Shown: positions 28,266 through 37,582 of the stretch, in pieces
Layout: every line of letters starts with the position of its first letter
Numbering within the stretch: position 1 is the stretch's first letter
NCBI RefSeq assembly: GCF_017874415.1
Contig: NZ_JAGGLM010000005.1
Coordinates: forward strand, 1 to 64,000
Direction: 5' to 3'
Source: Clostridium algifaecis
GTDB lineage: Bacteria > Bacillota > Clostridia > Clostridiales > Clostridiaceae
DNA length: 64,000 nucleotides
The notes under the pieces: generated by a model
Database searches by the model: none
Told to the model about the DNA's origin: nothing
Seen by the model: the letters and a program-made list of their open reading frames with translations, nothing else
Made by a program: the position numbers and the translations under genes

Positions 28266-29324
28266 ATGAAAATATTAACAGTAGTTGGAGCGAGACCTCA
28301 ATTTATAAAAGCAGCGGCAGTATCCAATATTATAAGAAAAGAGTTTGATGAAGTGCTAATTCATACAGGACAGCACTATGATGAAAATATGTCTAAAGTG
28401 TTTTTTGATGAATTAAATATACCAAAACCAGATTATAATCTAGGAGTTGGATCTGGAAATCATGGAAAACAAACAGGTACTATGCTTATAGAATTAGAAG
28501 AAATATATCTTAAAGAAAAGCCAGATATGGTTTTAGTATATGGAGATACAAATTCAACTTTGGCAGGAGCACTTGCAGCTAGTAAGCTTCTCATACCTGT
28601 AGCTCACGTAGAAGCTGGACTTAGAAGCTTTGACATGAATATGCCGGAGGAACAAAATAGAATTTTGACAGACCATATATCTAAAATATTATTTCCACCT
28701 ACGAAAACAGCTGTAGAAAATTTAAATAATGAAGGAATAAAAGATAATGTACATAATGTAGGAGATGTAATGTTTGATGCTGTAATTAATTTTAAAAAGT
28801 TATCTACAGAAAAATCTAACATAATTAACATATTAAATTTAGAAGATAAAGAGTATATACTTACAACTATACATAGAGCAGAAAATACTAATGATATAAA
28901 CAGATTGAAAAATATTATAGAAGCTTTGAATGAAAGTGATAGAAAGATAGTTCTTCCATTACATCCAAGGACAAAAAAATATGTAGAAGATTATGGATTA
29001 AAGTTTGGTGACAATATAAAGTTAATTGAACCTGTTGGATATTTAGATATGATAAGCTTGGAAATGCATTCACAAAAGATTGTTACAGATAGCGGCGGAG
29101 TTCAAAAAGAAGCATTTTTTATGAAAAAACCATGTATAACAATGAGAGATGAGACAGAGTGGGTTGAAACTGTTGAAAATGGATGGAATGTTGTAGTAGG
29201 GACAGATAAATCCAAAATTTTAAAATCTATAGTTGATTTTGTTCCTGATAAGCCACAAGAAGATATATTTGGTAATGGCAAGGCAGGAGAAAAAATATTA
29301 AATATATTGAGACAGAGAATATGA
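28266..29324 (+). CDS. Non-hydrolysing UDP-sugar 2-epimerase, WbpI/WlbD type
   Basis: 352 residues of the UDP-GlcNAc 2-epimerase superfamily: VVGARPQFIKAAAVS, HTGQHYDENMS, VYGDTNSTLAGALAA, TDSGGVQKEAFF. The segment EAGLRSFDMNMPEEQNRILTDH has the RSF-MPEE form I associate with UDP-2,3-diacetamido-glucuronate epimerases (WbpI/WlbD) rather than the WecB/MnaA form. Together with WbpA-, WbpB- and WbpD-like genes at 17.7-21.0 kb it would give UDP-ManNAc3NAcA. Plain UDP-GlcNAc 2-epimerase remains the alternative. It follows a divergent intergenic region. Confidence 0.9.
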   Translation: MKILTVVGARPQFIKAAAVSNIIRKEFDEVLIHTGQHYDENMSKVFFDELNIPKPDYNLGVGSGNHGKQTGTMLIELEEIYLKEKPDMVLVYGDTNSTLAGALAASKLLIPVAHVEAGLRSFDMNMPEEQNRILTDHISKILFPPTKTAVENLNNEGIKDNVHNVGDVMFDAVINFKKLSTEKSNIINILNLEDKEYILTTIHRAENTNDINRLKNIIEALNESDRKIVLPLHPRTKKYVEDYGLKFGDNIKLIEPVGYLDMISLEMHSQKIVTDSGGVQKEAFFMKKPCITMRDETEWVETVENGWNVVVGTDKSKILKSIVDFVPDKPQEDIFGNGKAGEKILNILRQRI

Positions 29325-29342
29325 TAAGACAGAGGTGAAAAT

Positions 29343-30566
29343 ATGAAAATATTATTTTTAACACAGTATTGTCCTCCTGAAGTAGGTGCACCTCAAAATA
29401 GAATTTTTGAATTCGCAAAGAGGTTAAAGAAGTTTGGACATGAAGTTACTGTGCTTACAGCTATGCCTAATTATCCAAAAGGAGAAATATTTGATGGATA
29501 TAAAGGTAAGAAGCTTATGATAGAGGAAATTGAAGGAATAAAAGTAGTTAGAACAAGCATATATGCTACCAAAGAAAAGAGTTTTACAAAGAGACTAAGA
29601 AATTATCTTTCGTTTACTTTCTCATCTGTGTTTACTGGTGCAAAACATGTTGGTAATCAGGATGTAGTTTTGACTGAATCACCGCCGCTTTTCTTGGGGT
29701 GGTCAGGATATGTTATATCTAAAAAATTAAAGGCTAAATTTGTGTTTAATATATCGGATCTATGGCCTGAATCTGCTGTTAAGCTCGGAGTGCTTCACAA
29801 CAAGTTACTTATAAAAGCATCTACCTTGCTTGAAGAGTATTGTTATAGAAAGGCCGATGCTGTTACAGGACAGACCAAAGGAATAGTCAAAAATATAGTA
29901 GACAGAGGTTTTGACGAGAAAAAAGTTCATCTCATAACAAATGGTGTTGATACTGAATTTTTCAAGAAGGAAAACAGAGATGATGAATTTAGAAAGAGCA
30001 TAGGAATAGAAAATAAATTTGCTGCCTGTTATGGTGGAATACATGGACTTGCACAAGGACTTGAAGTTATTATAAATGCAGCAGAAATTTTAAAGGATAA
30101 GGAAAACATACAATTTGTTTTTGTAGGTGATGGACCTGAGAAGAAGAAATTAATAGACATGGTTAATAATAAAGGTCTTAAAAATGTTACATTTTTACCA
30201 GTTCAACCAAAAGCAAATATGCCAAGAATAATTGCTTCAATGGATGCCTCTGTTATACCACTTAAGAAACTTGATTTATTTAAGGGTGCACTTCCATCCA
30301 AGATGTTTGAAGCTCTTTCAACAGAACTTCCAATTGTTCTTGCAGTAGAAGGTGAAGCGGCAAATCTTATAAATGAAGCTAAGGCTGGAATAGTAGTTGA
30401 GCCTGAAAATTCAAAAGCTATGGCAGATGCAATTTTAAAATTGGCTGAGGATGTTGAACTAAGACGTACATTGGGTAGTAATGGAAGAAATTATGTCATG
30501 AAAAACTATTCCAGAGATACTATAACAAAAAAATTAGAAGATATATTAGAAAATATAAAAAGATAA
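29343..30566 (+). CDS. GT4 glycosyltransferase (WbuB-like)
   Basis: 407 residues. The N-terminus LTQYCPPEVGAPQNRIFE and TAMPNYPKGEIFDGYKGK is typical of the WbuB-like subfamily, which transfers N-acetyl-deoxyamino sugars such as FucNAc. The C-terminal donor domain has FVGDGPEKKKLI and KGALPSKMFEALSTELPIV. A dehydratase that makes 4-keto-6-deoxy-HexNAc lies nearby, which fits a deoxyamino-sugar donor (inference). GAGGTG ribosome site; 18 bases after the epimerase. Confidence 0.9.
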   Translation: MKILFLTQYCPPEVGAPQNRIFEFAKRLKKFGHEVTVLTAMPNYPKGEIFDGYKGKKLMIEEIEGIKVVRTSIYATKEKSFTKRLRNYLSFTFSSVFTGAKHVGNQDVVLTESPPLFLGWSGYVISKKLKAKFVFNISDLWPESAVKLGVLHNKLLIKASTLLEEYCYRKADAVTGQTKGIVKNIVDRGFDEKKVHLITNGVDTEFFKKENRDDEFRKSIGIENKFAACYGGIHGLAQGLEVIINAAEILKDKENIQFVFVGDGPEKKKLIDMVNNKGLKNVTFLPVQPKANMPRIIASMDASVIPLKKLDLFKGALPSKMFEALSTELPIVLAVEGEAANLINEAKAGIVVEPENSKAMADAILKLAEDVELRRTLGSNGRNYVMKNYSRDTITKKLEDILENIKR

Positions 30567-30602
30567 ATTGCTTATTTTTATATTTAATCTGGAGGCTTAT
30601 TT

Positions 30603-31859
30603 ATGCAAGATGTAAATACTCTGAAAAAAGCCTTGAAAAAGGGACTTTTTCAGATATTCAGTGCAAGCTTTATAAACAAAATAATACAATTTGGCATAAG
30701 TATGCTTCTGGTGAGAATACTATCAGTAAGTCTATATGGAAAATTTATATATGCTCAAAATATATTAAATATATTTTTACTCTTAGATGGCCTGGGAATG
30801 GTATCAGGATCATTACAGTATTGCAGCATGGAAAAAACTGAAACTAGAAAACTTTCGTATTTTAAATATGCTGTAAAAATAGGAAGTATGTTTAATATAT
30901 TTTTAGCCATATGTATTATGATATATGCAAGCTTTTTTAAACTCCCTATAGAGGGAAGCTCAGAAATACTTTTTTATATGTCATTGATACCACTTGTGAC
31001 TATATTTTTTAATGAAATTCAGACGTTTCTTAGAACTGAATTTAGAAATAGCGAATTTTCCTCTCTGACAGTTATAAATACATTACTGTATTTCCTCGGA
31101 AATATAGTACTTGGCAGATATTTTAGCATAAAGGGTATAATTATAGGAAGATATATAGCTTACATAGTATCTATTATTATTGGAATATATTTTATAAGGC
31201 ATCAACTAAAGAAAATTATAGAGGTTGAATATCCAAAAGTAAAAGAAAAGATGGATTTCTTAAAATATTCTATAACATGCTGGTTCACAAATTTCATGTC
31301 ACAACTTTTGTATTTAATGGATGTCTTCTTTGTAGGGTTTATAACAAAAAATAGTGCTGTGGTAGCATCATATAACAATGCTGTGCTTATACCATTTAAT
31401 CTGACATTTATACCTACAGCTATAATAACTTTTGCATATCCATACTTTGCCAGACATTGGGATGACAATAAATGGATTAAGGATAAATATAAAATACTTG
31501 TGAAATATTTATTTATATTAAATAGCATAATAACTATTGTACTTATAATTTTAGCACCATATATTATTAGAATAGTATTTACTAAAAAGTATTTGGATGC
31601 AGTGACTAACTTTAGAATATTGTCTATAGGATATCTTATAGCTGGTACATTTAGAATACCATCAGGCAATATACTTTCAAGTATGAAATTGGTAAAGGTG
31701 AATTTTTATAATTCACTTATAACTGCTTTAGTTAATGTATTTCTTAACATAGTTTTAATAAGTAAATTTGGATCTTTAGGAGCATCATTAGCTACAGTTT
31801 CAGTTTATATTTTATCTTCTATTATATCAAATGTATATTTCGTTAAATATGTTAAATAA
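30603..31859 (+). CDS. Wzx-like oligosaccharide flippase (MATE/MOP superfamily)
   Basis: 418 residues with about 12 membrane helices and the polysaccharide-transport family start FQIFSASFINKIIQFGISMLLVRILS. It likely flips the lipid-linked repeat unit. The presence of both Wzx and MurJ-type flippases in one block suggests two exported intermediates or redundancy. GGAGG precedes the ATG. The stop codon lies 5 bases before the second copy of the direct repeat, so this is the last unique gene of block A. Confidence 0.9.
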   Translation: MQDVNTLKKALKKGLFQIFSASFINKIIQFGISMLLVRILSVSLYGKFIYAQNILNIFLLLDGLGMVSGSLQYCSMEKTETRKLSYFKYAVKIGSMFNIFLAICIMIYASFFKLPIEGSSEILFYMSLIPLVTIFFNEIQTFLRTEFRNSEFSSLTVINTLLYFLGNIVLGRYFSIKGIIIGRYIAYIVSIIIGIYFIRHQLKKIIEVEYPKVKEKMDFLKYSITCWFTNFMSQLLYLMDVFFVGFITKNSAVVASYNNAVLIPFNLTFIPTAIITFAYPYFARHWDDNKWIKDKYKILVKYLFILNSIITIVLIILAPYIIRIVFTKKYLDAVTNFRILSIGYLIAGTFRIPSGNILSSMKLVKVNFYNSLITALVNVFLNIVLISKFGSLGASLATVSVYILSSIISNVYFVKYVK

Positions 31860-31864
31860 CTTTT

Positions 31865-33803
31865 TATTGAATAATTTTGTTTATGATGTAAAATAGAAAA
31901 AGGGAGATTAATGAAAGAAAATAGAAAAATAACAGTAGGAAGTGTTTAAATGCAGGAAGACAGGAAGCTTATTATATACGATGCGGTATTGCTCGCAGTT
32001 TCACTGTATCTGGCCATACTGCTTAGGTTTAATTTTAGTATGCCGGCTGAATACATGGGATTTTTAAAATTGTCCATAGTTCCGGTAATAGTAATAACGC
32101 TTGTATTTAACAAGTTTTTTAAGTTATATAGCAGCATATGGAAATATGCCTCCGTGGAGGAGCTGGTATCTGTTATATATTCTGTTTCACTATCAAACAT
32201 TATATTTGTACTCTACAGCTATATCATAAGTTTTAAGTTTTTGGAGAACAGGTATTACAGGTTTCCTTTTTCAGTGCATATAATATTCTGGATACTGTCT
32301 GTAGTTATACTTGGAGGCACCAGATTTTTACTGAGGATGTTCGAGCAGGGCAGCAGAGAACAGCCGGCAGCTGGAAAGAAAATTTGCAGGAAGAGTAAGA
32401 AACTGCTTATAATAGGTGCAGGAGATGCGGCAGCAATGCTGGTGAAGGAGATAAAGAGGCACAGCAATTTAAACTATGATATAAAAGGGCTTATAGATGA
32501 TGACCTCTCAAAGAAGGGAAAATTGATAAGCGGTATAGAGGTCCTTGGCGGAAGGGACGATATAATAAGAGTATGCAGTGAAAAAGGTATAGAGGAGATA
32601 ATAATAGCGATACCTTCGGTTGATATGCAGAGGAAGAAGAAAATAATAAATATCTGCAAGGAGACAGAATGTAAATTGAAGATTTTACCCGGTATATACG
32701 AGATAGTAGACGGAAGGGTAAATATAAGCAAACTCAGGGATGTAAATATAGAGGACCTGCTTGGCAGGGAAGAGGTAAAACTAAACAGCGATAATATAAA
32801 CAGGTACATAAAAGATAAAGTTATACTGGTAACTGGCGGAGGCGGGTCTATAGGTTCTGAGCTGTGCAGGCAGATAGCAAAGTTCAAGCCACGTGAGCTT
32901 CTGATACTGGATATATATGAAAATAACGTGTATGATGTTCAGATGGAGCTAAACTATAACCACCCCGAACTCAACAAGAAGGTAATAATAGCATCAATAA
33001 GGGACATTGACAAAATGAGGGAGGTATTCAGGGACTTCAGGCCGGATGTTGTGTTCCATGCGGCGGCACACAAACACGTTCCGCTTATGGAGATGAACCC
33101 TGGAGAGGCAGTAAAGAACAATATAATAGGAACGTACAATGTGCTTAAGTGCTGCAGTGAATTCAGCGTTAAGAAGTTTGTGCAGATAAGCACGGACAAG
33201 GCAGTAAACCCAACGAATATAATGGGTGCGACAAAGAGGTTCTGTGAGATGATGGTTCAAGCCTTTGACGAAGTGAGCAGTACGGAGTACGTGGCAGTAA
33301 GGTTTGGAAATGTGCTTGGAAGCAACGGTTCTGTAATACCGCTTTTCAAGAAACAGATAGCCCACGGCGGACCTGTGACGGTAACACACCCTGAAATAAA
33401 CAGGTTTTTTATGACGATACCGGAGGCAGCGCAGCTGGTAATACAGGCAGGAGCCATAGCAAACGGAGGGGAAATCTTTGTGCTTGACATGGGTAAGCCT
33501 GTAAAAATAGCTGACCTTGCGAGAGATTTGATAACACTTTCTGGATATAAACCAGATGAGGAGATAAAAATAGAGTATACAGGGCTTAGACCGGGTGAAA
33601 AACTGTATGAGGAACTTCTGATGGATGAAATAGCGCTTACATCTACAGAACACAAGAAGATATTTGTAGAGAAGCCAAACAAAATAGACATCAAGTATAT
33701 TGAAGATTCCATAGATGAATTCAGGAAGGTTTCACATGACGGTGACAGGGAACAGATATTCAAGCTTATGGAACAGAAGGTACCAACTTATACTAGAAAG
33801 AAA
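31865..33803 (+). repeat. 1,939-bp direct repeat, copy 2
   Basis: Same sequence and orientation as 15690-17628. Left junction: Wzx-gene tail, then the shared TATTGAATAATTTTG. Right junction: shared ACTAGAAAGAAA, then TAAATCTG, giving an immediate stop. The 14,236 bases between the copies are all unique polysaccharide genes. Confidence 0.95.
31911..31949 (+). CDS. 12-codon leader ORF before the dehydratase (copy 2)
   Basis: Identical to the leader frame at 15736-15774 (MKENRKITVGSV, own ribosome site, stop abutting the next ATG in frame). Its conservation is explained by the repeat and is not independent evidence of function. Confidence 0.4.
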   Translation: MKENRKITVGSV

Positions 33804-33806
33804 TAA
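31950..33806 (+). CDS. Membrane UDP-sugar 4,6-dehydratase (CapD/WbpM/PglF family), copy 2
   Basis: 618 residues, identical to the gene at 15775 over every shared residue; it stops right after TYTRKK because the repeat ends there, losing the last six residues of copy 1. Catalytic Met and Lys, both Rossmann motifs and the membrane helices are intact, so it should be active. It starts block B: the next glycosyltransferase starts 21 bases on. Near-perfect identity with G/C-richer codons than neighbours implies recent duplication or ongoing gene conversion. Confidence 0.93.
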   Translation: MQEDRKLIIYDAVLLAVSLYLAILLRFNFSMPAEYMGFLKLSIVPVIVITLVFNKFFKLYSSIWKYASVEELVSVIYSVSLSNIIFVLYSYIISFKFLENRYYRFPFSVHIIFWILSVVILGGTRFLLRMFEQGSREQPAAGKKICRKSKKLLIIGAGDAAAMLVKEIKRHSNLNYDIKGLIDDDLSKKGKLISGIEVLGGRDDIIRVCSEKGIEEIIIAIPSVDMQRKKKIINICKETECKLKILPGIYEIVDGRVNISKLRDVNIEDLLGREEVKLNSDNINRYIKDKVILVTGGGGSIGSELCRQIAKFKPRELLILDIYENNVYDVQMELNYNHPELNKKVIIASIRDIDKMREVFRDFRPDVVFHAAAHKHVPLMEMNPGEAVKNNIIGTYNVLKCCSEFSVKKFVQISTDKAVNPTNIMGATKRFCEMMVQAFDEVSSTEYVAVRFGNVLGSNGSVIPLFKKQIAHGGPVTVTHPEINRFFMTIPEAAQLVIQAGAIANGGEIFVLDMGKPVKIADLARDLITLSGYKPDEEIKIEYTGLRPGEKLYEELLMDEIALTSTEHKKIFVEKPNKIDIKYIEDSIDEFRKVSHDGDREQIFKLMEQKVPTYTRKK

Positions 33807-33827
33807 ATCTGATTATGGGTGGAAAAG

Positions 33828-35045
33828 ATGAAAGTTTTAATAATTTCACATATGTATCCTTCAAATTTTAATAGTATGTCTGGAATATTCGTATTCAAAC
33901 AGGCTAAAGCGTTAGTACAAAATGGATGCGAAGTAAAGGTTGTGAGCCCTGTACCATGGACTCCTTTTCCTTTTAATGTGGTTAATAAGAAATGGAAGGG
34001 ATATAACAATATACCGGACAAGGATGTAATAGATTCTATAGAAGTTTATTATCCAAGGTACTTAGAATTTCCACGTGGAATTTTATTTCAGAAATCCGGT
34101 TATTTTATGGCGAAAGGCATAAAAAATATAATAAGAAAAATATATAAAAATTTTAAATTTGACTTAATACATTCTAATGTGGCATTACCTGATGGATATA
34201 GTGGTATGCTTATAAATAACTATTTTAATGTGCCGCATATAGTTACAATACACGGTCAGGATTTTCAAAATACTATAAATAAGAATAAAAAATGTAGAGA
34301 AGCAGTATTTAGAGTTTTAAATAGTGCAGATAAGATAATAACAGTCAGTAATAAATTAAAAAATATAGTAAAAGAACAGGAATTTTGTTATAAAATAAAC
34401 GTTATAAATAATGGCATAGATGATGACTGCTTTGAAAATAATATTGAAAATAATATTGAAAATATAAAAAAGAATGAGATTAAAGATAAAATAAAAATTT
34501 TAAGTGTATCAAATTTGAAAAAAACTAAAGGAATACAAATAAATTTGAGGGCAATAAGTCAACTAAAGGGCAAATATGGTAATATACAGTATGATATAAT
34601 AGGAGAAGGAGAGTTTGAGATTCAACTTAGAAAGTTGGTACGTGAGCTTGGTTTAGAGGATGTTGTTAATTTCTTAGGTAAAAAAGAACATGACGAAGTA
34701 TTAAAGAGTATGTCTGATTATGATATATTTTCGCTTCCAAGTTATAATGAAGGATTTGGTACTGTTTATATAGAGGCAATGTCGAAAAGAGTTGCTGTTA
34801 TAGGAGTAGAAGGCGAAGGAATTGAAGATGCCATAAAAAATGGATATAATGGTTTTCTTGTAAAAAGAGAAGATGTAACAAGTTTGATTGATGTTTTGGA
34901 TATGCTTATAAAAGATGATAAAAAAAGGAATATAATAGCAAAAAATGGTAGAAATACAGTTATAAAGTATTTTACATGGAATAGCAATGCCAAAAAAGTT
35001 ATAAAGTTATACGAAAAAATGATATCAACAAAGAAACAACACTGA
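33828..35045 (+). CDS. GT4 family glycosyltransferase
   Basis: About 405 residues from ATG 33828 (GGGTGG 5 bases upstream; GTG 33819 lies in the ribosome site). N-terminal ISHMYPSNFNSMSGIFVFKQAKAL and HSNVALPDGYSGM; donor domain DIIGEGEFEIQLRKLV and SLPSYNEGFGTVYIEAMSK with the E-x7-E pair. A short Asn/Glu repeat (ENNIENNIENIKKNE, near 205-220) links the domains. Adds a sugar to the repeat unit; specificity unknown. Confidence 0.9.
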   Translation: MKVLIISHMYPSNFNSMSGIFVFKQAKALVQNGCEVKVVSPVPWTPFPFNVVNKKWKGYNNIPDKDVIDSIEVYYPRYLEFPRGILFQKSGYFMAKGIKNIIRKIYKNFKFDLIHSNVALPDGYSGMLINNYFNVPHIVTIHGQDFQNTINKNKKCREAVFRVLNSADKIITVSNKLKNIVKEQEFCYKINVINNGIDDDCFENNIENNIENIKKNEIKDKIKILSVSNLKKTKGIQINLRAISQLKGKYGNIQYDIIGEGEFEIQLRKLVRELGLEDVVNFLGKKEHDEVLKSMSDYDIFSLPSYNEGFGTVYIEAMSKRVAVIGVEGEGIEDAIKNGYNGFLVKREDVTSLIDVLDMLIKDDKKRNIIAKNGRNTVIKYFTWNSNAKKVIKLYEKMISTKKQH

Positions 35046-35082
35046 TAAAATGAATAATAGACTAACCTATGAGGTGTAATTT

Positions 35083-36201
35083 ATGAAGATATGTATGCTT
35101 ACATCAGGACATGATGTATTTGACAATAGAATTTATTATAAAGAAATTTTATCTTTGAAGAAAAGATATGATCAAATATATTTAGTAGCACCGGGAGACA
35201 AAGACTTTGTAACAGAACATGGCATAATAGTAAAGTGTTTTCCAAAAAGAAAAAAATGGTATGATAGAATGAGACCTATGAAAGATATATTTAATATAGC
35301 AAAGGAGATAAATGCAGATGTATATCATGCACATGAGCCTGATTCTTTTCAAGTAGCAACAAAATTAAAAAAAGAATTAAATGCTAAAATAATATATGAT
35401 TCCCATGAATATTACCCCGAAGCTTTTGCGGAACATTTTGGATTTATAAGTTCATTAGTAAAAAATATAATATATTTGTATGAAAAAAGGCTAGCTAAGC
35501 AAGCTGATTGTATAATTACTGTAAACAATATTTTAGTTGATAAATTTAAAAAATATCATGATAATGTGCAATTGATACCAAATTATCCTGTTATAAAATA
35601 TAGAAACTTTGAGAATAAGTTAAATAAAAAACCAACATTTATATATGTAGGGGGACTAAGAGAGGATAGAGGTATATTCAAAATACTTCAAGCTATAAAT
35701 ATTATAAAAGACAGGGATTTTAAATATATATTTCTCGGATCATTTGAAACGGAAAAATTTGAATTGAAATGTAGAAAATTTATAAACAATAAATTAAATA
35801 ATATGGATATTACATTTACAGGAAAGATTCCTCATAAAAGAGTATTTGATTATTTAAATATATCTCATGTTGGATTTGTAATACTTCAACCTGATAATTG
35901 GAGATATGTAAATTCTGAACCTGTAAAATTATTTGAATATATGAGTAGTAAGATTGCTGTTATAGGTAGCAATTTCCCTATGGTTGAAAATATAATATCT
36001 TCGTGTGAAAATGGAATTTTAGTTAAACCTGATTCACCTCAAGACATATCAAGGGCGATTTTGAAATTGGCAGAGAACTTAGAAATGGTGAAGGTTATGG
36101 GCAACAATGGATTTAATAAAGTTAAAGAAATATACAATTGGAATATTTGTGAGAAAAGATTATTAGATGCATATGAAAAATTAGGAGAGAAGTTAAAATG
36201 A
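35083..36201 (+). CDS. GT4 family glycosyltransferase
   Basis: 372 residues. MLTSGHDVFDNRIYYKEI at the N-terminus, YHAHEPDSFQVATKL and IIYDSHEYYPEAFAEHFG are typical of a capsule GT4 subfamily; the donor domain includes YVGGLREDRGIFKIL and NSEPVKLFEYMSSKIAV. GAGGTG ribosome site. The TGA overlaps the next ATG (ATGA), indicating translational coupling with the solute-binding protein. Confidence 0.88.
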   Translation: MKICMLTSGHDVFDNRIYYKEILSLKKRYDQIYLVAPGDKDFVTEHGIIVKCFPKRKKWYDRMRPMKDIFNIAKEINADVYHAHEPDSFQVATKLKKELNAKIIYDSHEYYPEAFAEHFGFISSLVKNIIYLYEKRLAKQADCIITVNNILVDKFKKYHDNVQLIPNYPVIKYRNFENKLNKKPTFIYVGGLREDRGIFKILQAINIIKDRDFKYIFLGSFETEKFELKCRKFINNKLNNMDITFTGKIPHKRVFDYLNISHVGFVILQPDNWRYVNSEPVKLFEYMSSKIAVIGSNFPMVENIISSCENGILVKPDSPQDISRAILKLAENLEMVKVMGNNGFNKVKEIYNWNICEKRLLDAYEKLGEKLK

Positions 36202-37547
36202 AAGGCAGTAAATTAAGAATTATTGTATATAGCTTAATTATAATACTGGTACTTTTTATATCCTTTATATATAGAGCTGAATTTTATAAAAGCTATTCAA
36301 GTTATAAAAAAGTATCACTGCCATTAAAAAATAAAACAATAGTTAGATTGTGGCTTAAAAAGAGTGATGTATCTCCTGCAAGAAAATTTCAAATAGAAAA
36401 ATTCAATAAAAATAATAAAGATAATATATACATAATACTTACCCAATATAAACAAGATTATGATAATGCAATAAGAACTACATTGGCATCTGGACTAAAT
36501 GCTCCAGATATTTTTCAATATGGTTTTAAAACTCTTATGCAGAATAATCAAATAGTAAGTTTGGATGGCATTAATTTTGACAAAAGCAAGGTTGATAACT
36601 CTAATATAGTTAAATATGAGGATATGCCTATAGGCGTAAAATTAACGGATACGAACGTAAAAATGGTTTGGAATAAGGAACTGTTTAAAGAGGCAGGGTT
36701 AGATCCTGAAAAACCACCTAAGACATGGGAAGAGATAATAGATTATTCATTAAAAATAAAGAAAAGATTTCCACAAGTTACACCTTTTGCATTTCCAATG
36801 AAAGAATCAGACGATATGAAAGTATCTCTTGGTGAACCAAGTGTAAACTTGGGGGACATATATACAAGCTTTTGGAACTATAAAAAGGGTGAATATGATT
36901 TTAAATATGCTTATGATATACTTAATGTTTATAATAAAATGTATAAGTTAAATTTAATAGCAAATAATTTTGATGAAAATAGCAGCAAACAGATCAGTTC
37001 TCAATTTTGCCAGGGAAATGTTGCAATGATGATAAGTACTTTTGAAGACAAAAAATATTTTTCTGATGTAGTACCGATACATTTTTCAATGGGAATAGGA
37101 GATGTTGTTCAGATAGGCAAAGAAAATAAAAATATTTATTATTATATAAAAAATAATGATTTTTTGGTTATAAATAAGGAATCTGCTAAAGATGAAAAAA
37201 AGAAAGAAGCAATAAAAAAAGTATATGAGTATATGCTAAGCGAAGATGTAAACAAGCAAATACTTGAAACAAAAAATGAATTGCCTGTAAATTTAAAAAG
37301 TACGGTATTTGAAGGCGATAAATATGCTGAATATAATGATGTAAGTAAATTTCATAGTGAAAATTATGATCCAACTCTTTTTTTGAATAGAGATTCAGAA
37401 TCTTATGAGATAAAGTTAATTACAGATGCAATAAAGGGTAAAAGTACAATAAATTCATCAATTGAAAAATTAAATCAAAAATATAAATATTATTGCGATT
37501 TTGCCGTTGATAAAGAAAAATTTGATTTCAACTATTATAAAAAGTAA
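36198..37547 (+). CDS. Extracellular solute-binding protein (family 1-like), membrane-anchored, orphan
   Basis: 449 residues. One N-terminal hydrophobic helix (about 7-25, IIVYSLIIILVLFISFIY) without a lipobox cysteine, so probably an uncleaved signal anchor. The outer part has the type 2 periplasmic-binding look of sugar-binding proteins: FNKNNKDNIYI, AIRTTLASGLNAPDIFQYG, VWNKELFKEAGLDPEKPPKTWEEI and FCQGNVAMMIS. No permease or ATPase gene is nearby. ATGA overlap with an upstream GT4 and 35 bases to a Wzy-like gene place it firmly in the polysaccharide operon. It may sense or hold an oligosaccharide; no function is assigned. Confidence 0.82.
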   Translation: MKGSKLRIIVYSLIIILVLFISFIYRAEFYKSYSSYKKVSLPLKNKTIVRLWLKKSDVSPARKFQIEKFNKNNKDNIYIILTQYKQDYDNAIRTTLASGLNAPDIFQYGFKTLMQNNQIVSLDGINFDKSKVDNSNIVKYEDMPIGVKLTDTNVKMVWNKELFKEAGLDPEKPPKTWEEIIDYSLKIKKRFPQVTPFAFPMKESDDMKVSLGEPSVNLGDIYTSFWNYKKGEYDFKYAYDILNVYNKMYKLNLIANNFDENSSKQISSQFCQGNVAMMISTFEDKKYFSDVVPIHFSMGIGDVVQIGKENKNIYYYIKNNDFLVINKESAKDEKKKEAIKKVYEYMLSEDVNKQILETKNELPVNLKSTVFEGDKYAEYNDVSKFHSENYDPTLFLNRDSESYEIKLITDAIKGKSTINSSIEKLNQKYKYYCDFAVDKEKFDFNYYKK

Positions 37548-37582
37548 AATTGATGGTTTTAGGAGATTGGAGAAGTAATAAA

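Noticed and set aside
15690-33803. Composite transposon or IS flanks around block A.
   Set aside because: No transposase, no terminal inverted repeats and no target duplication at the repeat edges; the repeat itself is a metabolic gene.
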